From Rhodospirillaceae bacterium (GTDB lineage Bacteria > Pseudomonadota > Alphaproteobacteria > UBA11136): a stretch of 20,508 nucleotides of DNA. Of the stretch, positions 6,258 through 13,604 are shown piece after piece. The stretch's first letter is position 1; the number at the start of each line of letters is the position of its first letter. The position numbers were made by a program, and so were the translations under genes. The notes under the pieces are model-generated. The model was not told the DNA's origin and did not search any database. It worked only from the letters and a program-made list of their open reading frames with translations. Location of the stretch: NCBI GenBank assembly GCA_018663165.1, contig JABJES010000094.1, forward strand, positions 1-20,508. The letters are read 5' to 3'.

Positions 6258-7387
6258 GAAAACCGACCCAAATCGAAATTGAGGAACTGTTCAGCCTGGC
6301 GCGGGATAAATCCGTTGAGGCCAGAACGACACTCGCCAACACCGTCAGCGATCTGTTTTTCGGAAATGAGAACATCCTTTCTGAGCATGAACGCGACCTG
6401 ATGACGGAAATTCTCAATCAGCTCATTCACGATGTTGAAATGGATGTCCGCAAGGCACTGGCCCAACGCCTGTCTGATCAGGCAACAGCACCTCGTGAGC
6501 TGGTGATACAGCTTGCCAACGATGAAATCGACGTGGCGCGTCCGATCCTGATGAAAAGCCCGGTGCTGAGGGATGCGGAACTCGTTGAGATCATTCAACA
6601 CAAAACCATGGAGCATCAGCTGGCGGTTTCCCGTCGTGAGGGCATTAGCGAAGAGGTGACGAAGCTTTTGGTGGAGACGGGCAACACGAATGTGATTACG
6701 GCGCTTCTTGAAAATCCGACGGCCAGCATTGCTTCGAGTATGTTGAGTGTGCTCGTTGATCAATCGAAGCAGGAAGAGGGCTATCAAAAGCCCCTTTTGG
6801 GCCGCCCCGATCTTGGGAAAGACCTAGCCAAAAAAATGTATTGGTGGGTTTCGGCCGCCCTGCGCGATCATATTCTTGAAAATTTTGAAATTGATCCCTC
6901 CGAACTCGATAAGTCGATGGAGGAAGCTGTCGAAGAATCCATTGAGAAAGACGAGGCGGAAGAGGACCCCGAGTACCAACGCCCCTTCCAACTCGCCCAG
7001 CGCCTGGCTGAAAATGAATCAATTACGCCAAAGCTTCTCATTCAGGTTTTGCGACAGGGTGAAATCCTTCTTTTTGAGGCCCTTCTCGTACAATTGACAA
7101 AACTTCGCCTGACTTTGGTGCGGCGCATTTTGTTTGAGCATGGCGGTGAAGGCTTGGCAATTATCTGCAAGGCATCAATCGTTGAAAAGCCTGACTTTGC
7201 GTCGATCTTTCTTCTCAGCCGGAAAACCCGTCCTGGTGATAAGGTCGTTGACCCGCGTGAGCTGTCCAGAGTTCTCAAATTCTATGATCGGATCAATGCC
7301 GAAGCTGCCGAAGGTGTTCTGCAGCGGATGCGCCTTGATCCAGAGTATTTGAATAGTATCCGCAAACTGCATACGGAAAAGGACTGA
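6254..7387 (+). CDS. DUF2336 domain-containing protein
   Basis: This 377-residue cytoplasmic protein has the look of the alphaproteobacterial DUF2336 family: all-helical, HEAT-like repeats with phrases such as DVRKALAQRLSD, RELVIQLANDEIDVARPIL, DAELVEIIQHKTMEHQLAVSRREGISEEVTKLLVETGN and VITALLENPTASI (about 64-162). An acidic linker (about 214-241) separates this from a second helical half. No signal peptide, membrane segment or catalytic motif is visible. The family has no established biochemical role as far as I know, but its members often lie near signalling genes, as here. The gene is followed after 38 bases by the PPGL-repeat gene. The start ATG at 6254 has only a poor Shine-Dalgarno sequence and lies inside a local direct repeat. 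Confidence 0.85.
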   Translation: MGKPTQIEIEELFSLARDKSVEARTTLANTVSDLFFGNENILSEHERDLMTEILNQLIHDVEMDVRKALAQRLSDQATAPRELVIQLANDEIDVARPILMKSPVLRDAELVEIIQHKTMEHQLAVSRREGISEEVTKLLVETGNTNVITALLENPTASIASSMLSVLVDQSKQEEGYQKPLLGRPDLGKDLAKKMYWWVSAALRDHILENFEIDPSELDKSMEEAVEESIEKDEAEEDPEYQRPFQLAQRLAENESITPKLLIQVLRQGEILLFEALLVQLTKLRLTLVRRILFEHGGEGLAIICKASIVEKPDFASIFLLSRKTRPGDKVVDPRELSRVLKFYDRINAEAAEGVLQRMRLDPEYLNSIRKLHTEKD

Positions 7388-7425
7388 CCGGGTTATCACA
7401 ACTTATTTTATGAGGGAGCTTGATT

Positions 7426-7869
7426 TTGCGTATTCTGTTTTTATTCCTTATTTTTGGACTGGTCACTCAGGGGCACATTTTCTCTCCGGCGCACGCGGGT
7501 GTAACCGGGGATAAAACTATTGATGTTATTTTCTCCGAGGTGGAGAAAAGGCTCGTCCGTGAGTATTTCGGTGATGATGATGCGGAAAAGAAAAGTAGCA
7601 CCAAAAAAAAGAAAAAAGGCGGCAAGGGAAAGACTCCTCCCGGTCTTGCCAAGCGTGACAAACTTCCTCCCGGACTTGCCCGTCACGTGGAAAAGCACGG
7701 CACTCTTCCTCCGGGGCTTGAGTCCCGTGGATTGCCCCCAGGCCTTGAAGTCGAGCTTCCAACAGTTAAAAAAGGAACCGAACGCGTCATTGTTGATCGG
7801 GATGTTGTGTTGATCGAGCAGGCGACGGGCAAGGTTCTTGATGTTATTATCGATGTTATTAAAAACTGA
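7426..7869 (+). CDS. Exported protein with PPGL repeats
   Basis: A signal peptide (1-24, cleavage after AHA) leads into a 123-residue mature protein. It has an acidic patch (FGDDDAEKK), a lysine-rich stretch (about 55-69) and four PPGL motifs at 71-74, 81-84, 95-98 and 103-106. A C-terminal part follows (RVIVDRDVVLIEQATGKVLDVIIDVI) that looks like a small beta-strand/helix unit. The arrangement resembles RcnB/CigR-type periplasmic proteins, which also have PPGL repeats before a short C-terminal domain; the role is unknown. I chose TTG at 7426 because GAGGGAG ends 8 bases upstream. The in-frame TTG at 7420 is too close to that site. It lies between the DUF2336 gene and the phosphatase regulator, probably in one transcript. 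Confidence 0.75.
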   Translation: MRILFLFLIFGLVTQGHIFSPAHAGVTGDKTIDVIFSEVEKRLVREYFGDDDAEKKSSTKKKKKGGKGKTPPGLAKRDKLPPGLARHVEKHGTLPPGLESRGLPPGLEVELPTVKKGTERVIVDRDVVLIEQATGKVLDVIIDVIKN

Positions 7870-7954
7870 GTGAAATGCAGGGCTGATGCCAGGGAAGGCC
7901 ATATGCTAACTGTCGCCTGTTTCTGTGGATCGATGGAAACCGGGGAGTAGTTTT

Positions 7955-9991
7955 TTGCCTCGGGCTAAATCACAATGCGTTCGTCTGGTGGGCATCGGTG
8001 TTCCCGAAGCCGTCCTCGAAGAGATTGCAACGCAAACCCGCACGCTTGGTTTTGCGGGCTATATTCAGGTTGAGGATATCTCCGAAATTTCATCCATTGT
8101 GGCGACAAATGCTGGCAATGAAGACAAGCGCATCCTGTTAATCAGCAATATTGAGTCCGAGAGCCTTATCCAGGGCCTTCGGCCTTGTTTTGATGCCGTC
8201 GTTGAATTTAACGAAATAGGCAAGCCGTTCTTTTCGGCTTTGCGACAGGCAGTCTATGCCAATGGATTTTTCCTCTCTCTTACAACTGTTTCCGCCATGA
8301 GGGGGGAGGTTGCCAGGTATTTCTGCGATGCACTGGTTCAACAATTCGGGGTCGACCAAGTCATCAGAGATGCCGTTGAAACGGCGTTACATGAAGCCGT
8401 TTCAAATGCCTTGATTCATGGAAATCTTCAGATTGGCAGTGGCATTCGAGGCACCTCAGAGGGTCTGTCAAAATTTTCAGTTTTACTGAACGAAAGTTTG
8501 GAAAACCCTGAACTCGCTTCACGGCGGATGAATATTCTGATGCGGTTTTTGCCTGATATGGTTGAAATCGAGGTTCACAACGAAGGGCCTGGTTATCTGA
8601 TCGATAAAGGTGCTGCGCCGGCACCAGAGCTCCCCTACGGAAGAGGGTTGGGTATTATCCGTGCATTTTCCGATGAGGTTTCTCTCTCCGATCATGGGCG
8701 GGAAATCAGCATGACCTTTTCAATCAGGCCGGTTGCCGGGCAAGATGATACGAAAACTGGATCAAGCAGCCCGAAAAAAGCCAAATTCATTTCCGGGGGG
8801 GAAATGCTCAGCCGGGAAGTTCTTGATAGCCGGGTTCTTATCGTTGATGACGATGGGGTGGCTCTTGAGCTGATTTCCACCTATCTCGAATCGGCGGGGT
8901 TCACTCAGCTTGAAACGGCTGTCGATGGTGCCGATGCTCTTGAGAAGGCGGAAAAGTTCCGTCCTGATATTGTGGTTCTCGATATCGTTATGCCCAAGAT
9001 GGATGGCTTTGAGGTTTGCAACAGATTGCGGAAAAACCCTTTGTTTGTTGATCTTCCCGTTATTGTCCAGACTGGTTACGACAAGCCAGAGGATCGCCAG
9101 AAGGTCTTTGCCTCCGGGGCGACGGATATGGTGATCAAGCCGATCTATAAGATGGAATTGATCTCACGGGTCAGGATTCATCTCGAAAACCTCTATTTGA
9201 TTCGCGATATGCGGATGTATAGGGGGCGGGTAGAGAATGAACTCGATTTTGCCCGTGACATGCAACAAAACCTCCTGCCGACGGAACGGCTCATTAACAC
9301 GGTCCGGGAAACTCATGACATCGATATCGCGTCATATTTTATGCCGTCTTCCGAATTGGGCGGAGATTTTTGGGGGCTGATCGAAATTGATGAGGACAAG
9401 CTGGGGCTCTATATCGTTGATTTCACCGGTCACGGAGTAATGTCGGCCCTAAATACATTTCGTCTCCATACCCTGCTGAACGAAGTTATTGGAATTGCTG
9501 CGGATCCTTCTGCTTTTCTTTCTGTCCTTAATGATCGTCTCGTCCAATTGCTGCCGACCGGGCAGTTCGCGACCATGATTTACGGCGTTATCGATCGTTC
9601 AATGAATAAATTTATGTATGCCGCCGCCGCCGCGCCGAGTGTTCTTTTTCTTGATAAATCAAAGAGAACCATCGACCTTCTCGATACATCCGGGATTCCC
9701 TTGGGCATCTCCAAAAATGCCGTATATGAAAATAAGCAAATCGACATTGCCGAAGGTGATGTTATTTTTCTCTACAGCGATGCGTTTACGGAGTGTCTCA
9801 GCCCGAACAAAAAGGCGCTTGAGGAAGAGGGATTGGTCGCGCTGTTTAGCCACCATCAATCAGCTCTGGACAGCAAGAGCGTGATTAACGGGCTTGTCGG
9901 AAATTTCCTGGATTGGGTGGAACTTCCCCTGGACGATGATCTTACATCTGTTTGTGTCCGGATCATGCCGGGTAAGCCGGGCAATAAATAG
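7955..9991 (+). CDS. Fused HATPase - receiver - PP2C (SpoIIE-type) serine phosphatase regulator
   Basis: This 678-residue soluble regulator has four parts. Residues 1-115 are receiver-like but have no obvious phosphoacceptor. A GHKL ATPase domain (about 120-260) carries an N-box HEAVSNALIHG (146-156), NEGPG (209-213) and GRGLGI (229-234). A complete receiver (about 292-415) has acidic DDD 298-300, phosphoacceptor D343 and K395. A PP2C-like phosphatase domain (about 430-672) has GGD (469-471), VDFTGHG (488-494), SDAFTE (608-613) and DDDLT (660-664). It thus joins an RsbW-like kinase fold to an RsbU-like phosphatase under receiver control, suggesting a partner-switching role towards a STAS protein. 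None is encoded nearby. I chose TTG at 7955 because GGGGAG lies 7 bases upstream; an in-frame GTG at 7925 without such a site is the alternative. A strong terminator follows. Confidence 0.92.
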   Translation: MPRAKSQCVRLVGIGVPEAVLEEIATQTRTLGFAGYIQVEDISEISSIVATNAGNEDKRILLISNIESESLIQGLRPCFDAVVEFNEIGKPFFSALRQAVYANGFFLSLTTVSAMRGEVARYFCDALVQQFGVDQVIRDAVETALHEAVSNALIHGNLQIGSGIRGTSEGLSKFSVLLNESLENPELASRRMNILMRFLPDMVEIEVHNEGPGYLIDKGAAPAPELPYGRGLGIIRAFSDEVSLSDHGREISMTFSIRPVAGQDDTKTGSSSPKKAKFISGGEMLSREVLDSRVLIVDDDGVALELISTYLESAGFTQLETAVDGADALEKAEKFRPDIVVLDIVMPKMDGFEVCNRLRKNPLFVDLPVIVQTGYDKPEDRQKVFASGATDMVIKPIYKMELISRVRIHLENLYLIRDMRMYRGRVENELDFARDMQQNLLPTERLINTVRETHDIDIASYFMPSSELGGDFWGLIEIDEDKLGLYIVDFTGHGVMSALNTFRLHTLLNEVIGIAADPSAFLSVLNDRLVQLLPTGQFATMIYGVIDRSMNKFMYAAAAAPSVLFLDKSKRTIDLLDTSGIPLGISKNAVYENKQIDIAEGDVIFLYSDAFTECLSPNKKALEEEGLVALFSHHQSALDSKSVINGLVGNFLDWVELPLDDDLTSVCVRIMPGKPGNK

Positions 9992-10043
9992 ACAGCAAGA
10001 TCAGGGGCGGGGCGGTTGGCGGGAAACCTCTGTTTTTGAGAAT

Positions 10044-10082
10044 AAAAAAACCGGATAGAGCCTGGGGCTCCATCCGGTTTTT
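10044..10082. terminator. Bidirectional intrinsic terminator
   Basis: ACCGGAT (10050-10056) pairs with ATCCGGT (10072-10078), and GAGCC (10058-10062) with GGCTC (10066-10070), with one A/C mismatch and a TGG loop. The stem is flanked by an A-run on the left and a T-run on the right, so it can terminate both the phosphatase gene on the plus strand and the DUF992 gene on the minus strand. Confidence 0.93.
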
Positions 10083-10105
10083 AGTATCTGCTATGTCGTG
10101 GTTTT

Positions 10106-10603
10106 TTAGCGGGCTGGCTCAATATAGAGATAACCAAGGCCAGCGGCAGCACCCAGACCGGTGTTGCCTTCAAGGGCAATCGGCTGCAGGGAGAAGTTCT
10201 TCGCACCGCCGCCGACGAGAACGGCGACGCCGACACCGACACCGACGCTGGCAGATGCTTTAGCACCAAGATATTTACCAGTAAGAGAGTTGGAGCCGAC
10301 CTTGTAATCCGAGGTTACGCCAAGAACGGCAAAGCTGATTTTCTCGACACCTTTCAGGTTGAGATCGACGCCAAGACCGATGCCGGTTTCACCGTTGTAA
10401 TACTCGGCTCCGCCGGGTGAGTTGAAGACGCATTTAAGGTCAACGGAGGAATGGATGATAAGGTTAAGCCGGGTTCCGGGGATGGCTTCACAGTTGAGCA
10501 CACCGATGTTGATTCCGGGGTCGTCGGCGCGTGCTTCATGGGACAGGCCCGAGGCCAGAAACAAGAGGCCCAGGGAAAGGGTTGAATAGAGAAACTTTTT
10601 CAT
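10106..10603 (-). CDS. Exported DUF992 domain-containing protein
   Basis: A signal peptide (1-26, cleavage after ARA) precedes a mature domain with the hallmarks of DUF992. These are an early IGVLNCEA segment with C38, a second cysteine in VDLKCVF (C58) that probably forms a disulphide with it, a tyrosine/glycine segment (EYYNGETGIGLGVDLN), a GKYLGAKASASVGVGVGVAVLVGG stretch broken by small residues, and an FSLQPIALEGNTGLGAAAG end. The total of 165 residues is normal for the family. The function is unknown; it is probably a small periplasmic beta-rich protein of alphaproteobacteria. AGGA lies 2 bases before the ATG. It is separated from the acyltransferase operon by 201 bases, so it probably has its own promoter, and it ends at the shared terminator. 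Confidence 0.87.
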   Translation of the reverse strand: MKKFLYSTLSLGLLFLASGLSHEARADDPGINIGVLNCEAIPGTRLNLIIHSSVDLKCVFNSPGGAEYYNGETGIGLGVDLNLKGVEKISFAVLGVTSDYKVGSNSLTGKYLGAKASASVGVGVGVAVLVGGGAKNFSLQPIALEGNTGLGAAAGLGYLYIEPAR

Positions 10604-10804
10604 GTTCCTGATCTCTGCAATAGTTGTTGAATAAGTTGGAATTTGGTCCGGAAAGACTAAAGAAGGATGCCCTCATTAGCAAGGGGCTTAACTTGTGACG
10701 GCGATTACATTTCCTGTGAAAATGACCATATTTTCCATAAATAATGTGTGGTGGCTCTGCCATTGTTTCGGGGTGCGGGTTCCCGGCCCTGTAAATTTTT
10801 TGAA

Positions 10805-11785
10805 TTAGTGCTCCGTCAGAGGCTGGAGATAAGCCTCCAGTTTCAGGGCATAGCGGTTGGTCCATCCTGGTCGCCGCAAATGGTCTGAGTTGCGCATGGC
10901 GTAATCGGGCACACTTCCCATAGTAAAAAAATCATTCATGCCTACTGATTGGCAGGACGGGGGGAAGGCATTGCCCAGGCGGATATGGAAATCATTGAGT
11001 GTTTTCCGGGCGCGCCAGATATTCAGGGTGGTTTCGGGAACCGGGGCATGGAGGATATGAATGGTAAACCTATTTTCTTCGGCAAGAGCGCAAAGATCGT
11101 CGAGGGCCGCGACAACACTGGGTGCAATGGATAGATTCTTTTCCCCTCGCCCACGGATTTCCCGCAGGACAGATGCCGGGATTGGCGGCGGTTCGACGGC
11201 TAGGCCGGGTTGAGGTGTTTCAGGGCCGACGGGAAGAGTGTTTGCCGTCGGCGCCAGCAAGGCCAGGAGAGGATAGCCGATCCGGTTTTCGAGGTTGAAA
11301 ACAGCAGGCTCCCAAGACGCTGCACCGGAATTAGGCAGGTGCCGGGCCATCCAGTCAATCTCGTCACCTCGTCTGAAAACCGAATCGAGATAGACTTTTG
11401 AGGTTGCGCGGTCAGGGGTATAACCAAAAAATTCCGGCGTCGAGGCGATGACCAGATGACGGATAGGGCCATTTGTCTCAAGATAGCGGCGCAAGAGAAA
11501 ATAGGCACCGACAACCCCGCTCGCTTGATTGGTGGTGAGATTAGCCACTTTGCCGAAAGAGGCGACCCGATAGTTTTTCAGCACGTCCTGGGTCACGCTG
11601 TCACCGACAAGGGCAACTGGAGCCGTCATACCGCCTTTATCAAGAAACGCCAGAGTGCGGTCGAGGTCATGGCGGCGCAGGGGGACGTCATTGAGGGCCA
11701 AGGCCGCTAATTCCGCAGCAAAGGCGAGAAAAACCAAAGCCAGAGGCAGGTGGATCAACAGAAACCGTCGCCAGGTTTTATCCAT
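10805..11785 (-). CDS. Membrane-anchored SGNH-fold protein, partner of the MBOAT acyltransferase
   Basis: One N-terminal membrane segment (about 8-32) anchors a periplasmic domain of the SGNH/GDSL type: block I is VALVGDSVTQDVL with the likely nucleophile S63, and near the C-terminus SDHLRRPGW resembles the catalytic His block, though the Asp-x-x-His spacing is not exact. Proteins of this kind (AlgJ, AlgX, PatB and DltD-like) work with an MBOAT protein to move acyl groups onto exported polymers. The gene directly follows the MBOAT gene (11 bases apart), which supports that pairing. I chose the ATG at 11785, with GGGGAG about 6 bases upstream, over the adjacent GTG at 11788. It is the last gene of the operon. 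It has no close similarity to a named gene that I recognise. Confidence 0.75.
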   Translation of the reverse strand: MDKTWRRFLLIHLPLALVFLAFAAELAALALNDVPLRRHDLDRTLAFLDKGGMTAPVALVGDSVTQDVLKNYRVASFGKVANLTTNQASGVVGAYFLLRRYLETNGPIRHLVIASTPEFFGYTPDRATSKVYLDSVFRRGDEIDWMARHLPNSGAASWEPAVFNLENRIGYPLLALLAPTANTLPVGPETPQPGLAVEPPPIPASVLREIRGRGEKNLSIAPSVVAALDDLCALAEENRFTIHILHAPVPETTLNIWRARKTLNDFHIRLGNAFPPSCQSVGMNDFFTMGSVPDYAMRNSDHLRRPGWTNRYALKLEAYLQPLTEH

Positions 11786-11796
11786 CACTGTCTCCC

Positions 11797-13284
11797 CTAG
11801 AACTGAAAATAGAGAAAGGTTCGCGGCTCGTCGAGCCAGCCGACGGAGAGCCAGGTAAGGCTGGCAACGACAAGGGCCATGCTTGGCGTGGGGCGAAGGC
11901 GCATATAGTCTTTTGCCGGATTAGCCATAACCAGGGATAGAAGGCCGAGCACCCCCATCCAGGCGAACATGTGCAGGGTAAAAGTGCCGCTGACGAATAG
12001 AGGGAGCGACGTCCAGGCAAGACCCTGGCTTTCGGCGAAGGCGGAAAGCCAGTTGGGCATCATGAAAGCAGACGGCGAAACCATTGTCGTCAGCATTAGA
12101 TTAGCCTCAACAATTCCTGGAGCCCGGAAATAGACAAAAGAGACCAACACCGTCAGCATCGTGAATATCCAGCCAATCCAGCCCGGCAGGTTCGGCATCT
12201 TCATTTCTTTCCAGGCATGGTTGGCAACCAGCCCGGCCCCGTTAACTGCCCCGAAGGCGACAAATGTCCAGCCTGCCCCGTGCCAGAGGCCAGCGAGAAG
12301 AAAGGTGGTAAAAATCGGCACCGTAACCGTGAGTAGAAAGAGTGCTGCGCCCTTTTTAAGGTTCGTTACGCCATAGCGTGTCAGGGCCAGGGCCAGGGGA
12401 GAATAAAAATACATCATGAAGAAACGGGTCATGGTGATATGCCAGCGTTTCCAGAAATCAATCATTGAGGTGGCGCGAAAGGGCGTGTCGAAATTGAGGG
12501 GCAGGCGAAAACCGAACATCAACCCCAGGCCGATCGCCATGTCGGAATATCCAGAAAAATCAAAATAAAGCTGAAGTCCATAGGCCACTGCCCCCGCCCA
12601 GGCTTCGAGCAAGGACAGGTTTTCGATCTGGGAAAAGGCAATGTTGGCATAGGGCGCGATGTTGTCGGCCAGGCACACTTTTTTAAAAAGGCCGACGAGA
12701 AAGACGACGACTCCAGGTCCGAACAGGGCCAAGCCTGCTCCTTTATTCTCATGAACATCGAGAAGCTGGGCACTCAATTCTCGGTAAAGAACGATGGGTC
12801 CGGCGATCAGTTGGGGAAAGAAGGTGATGAACTGGCTGAAATCGAGGGCTGACGGTGGTGTGGTTATCTCACCGTCATGGCTATCGATCAGCAGGGCAAT
12901 TTGTTGAAAGGTAAAAAAGGAAATGCCGAGAGGAATAAAAACAAGATCGAAGGACCATTGTTCACCCAGGGTAAGCCCGAGATTTTCGAGAAAAAAATTG
13001 CGGTATTTAAAATAACCGAGAACGGCGAGATTAATCGCGATTGCCAGGATAAGAAGGATCCGGGACGGGGCTATCGCCAATCGGCGGACAAAGAAAAAAT
13101 TAACCAATAGCGAGCCGATGAGCAGCGCCAGGAAGGGTGGGTTCCACCAGCCGTAGAAAAAAAGAGAAAAGGCGACGGCCGATCCCAGCGCCACTGTGCC
13201 GCCGAAACGGACCCGGCTGAAGTGAAAAACCAGAAGGCTTATGGGCAGAAAGGCATAAAGAAATATTGAGCTGCTGAAAAGCAT
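11797..13284 (-). CDS. MBOAT family O-acyltransferase (AlgI/PatA/DltB-like)
   Basis: This 495-residue polytopic membrane protein has about ten hydrophobic segments. The family signatures are present: FFPQLIAGPIVLY (about 155-167), FDFSGYSDMAIGLGLMFGFRLPLNFDTPF (241-269, broken here by blade-like turns), FWKRWHITMTRF with H282, and LWHGAGWTF with the catalytic H335. The C-terminal end FLYFQF is also typical. MBOAT proteins of this branch carry an acyl group from a cytoplasmic thioester donor through the membrane to a periplasmic acceptor such as alginate, cellulose, peptidoglycan or teichoic acid. Here the donor could be the carrier protein encoded 47 bases upstream. The acceptor is not evident, because no glycan synthesis genes lie in the window. 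A weak GGGAT stands before the ATG. Confidence 0.93.
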   Translation of the reverse strand: MLFSSSIFLYAFLPISLLVFHFSRVRFGGTVALGSAVAFSLFFYGWWNPPFLALLIGSLLVNFFFVRRLAIAPSRILLILAIAINLAVLGYFKYRNFFLENLGLTLGEQWSFDLVFIPLGISFFTFQQIALLIDSHDGEITTPPSALDFSQFITFFPQLIAGPIVLYRELSAQLLDVHENKGAGLALFGPGVVVFLVGLFKKVCLADNIAPYANIAFSQIENLSLLEAWAGAVAYGLQLYFDFSGYSDMAIGLGLMFGFRLPLNFDTPFRATSMIDFWKRWHITMTRFFMMYFYSPLALALTRYGVTNLKKGAALFLLTVTVPIFTTFLLAGLWHGAGWTFVAFGAVNGAGLVANHAWKEMKMPNLPGWIGWIFTMLTVLVSFVYFRAPGIVEANLMLTTMVSPSAFMMPNWLSAFAESQGLAWTSLPLFVSGTFTLHMFAWMGVLGLLSLVMANPAKDYMRLRPTPSMALVVASLTWLSVGWLDEPRTFLYFQF

Positions 13285-13331
13285 GTGATCCCGGTTGGTT
13301 TAGTGCGGTGGTGACTTAGGCACCCGCTTCT

Positions 13332-13589
13332 TTAAGCGTTCGAGATGTGGGCGACCAGATGATCAACCATTTCGCCGATATTCTGTAGGGCGTTAATTTC
13401 TCGCGGCTTGAGGCGGATGGAAAAGGCTTTTTCGCAGCCGATGATGAGCTTGATTTGGTTGAGGCTGTCCCATTCTTCAATTTCCTCGGCGGTCGTATCG
13501 CGCGTAAGGAGCATGGCCTCGTCATCAAAAACGTCGCGGAAGACTTCCGTCAGCTTTTCGAGAACGGTATCGCGTGAGGAGGATGTCAT
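13332..13589 (-). CDS. Acyl carrier protein, dedicated
   Basis: This 85-residue acidic helical protein has the phosphopantetheine attachment motif EEWDSLNQIKLI, with the serine at about residue 42 in the ATG-based numbering. The remaining helices (VLEKLTEVFRDVF at the start, IGEMVDHLVAHI at the end) fit an acyl carrier protein. It lies between the FkbH-like gene and the MBOAT gene, so it probably carries the FkbH product and is not the housekeeping fatty-acid carrier. I chose the ATG at 13589, with AAGGA about 9 bases upstream, over the TTG directly before it. The stand-alone carrier with FkbH is the known arrangement for glyceryl-ACP and methoxymalonyl-ACP formation. Confidence 0.9.
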   Translation of the reverse strand: MTSSSRDTVLEKLTEVFRDVFDDEAMLLTRDTTAEEIEEWDSLNQIKLIIGCEKAFSIRLKPREINALQNIGEMVDHLVAHISNA

Positions 13590-13604
13590 CAACGGGGATC
13601 CTTA

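Noticed and set aside
6095..6787. 230-residue minus-strand frame opposite the DUF2336 gene
   Set aside because: DUF2336 family features on the plus strand explain the region; the minus frame has no recognisable domain.
7441..7902. 153-residue minus-strand frame opposite the PPGL gene
   Set aside because: The plus frame has a signal peptide, a good ribosome-binding site and a repeat pattern; the minus frame has neither.
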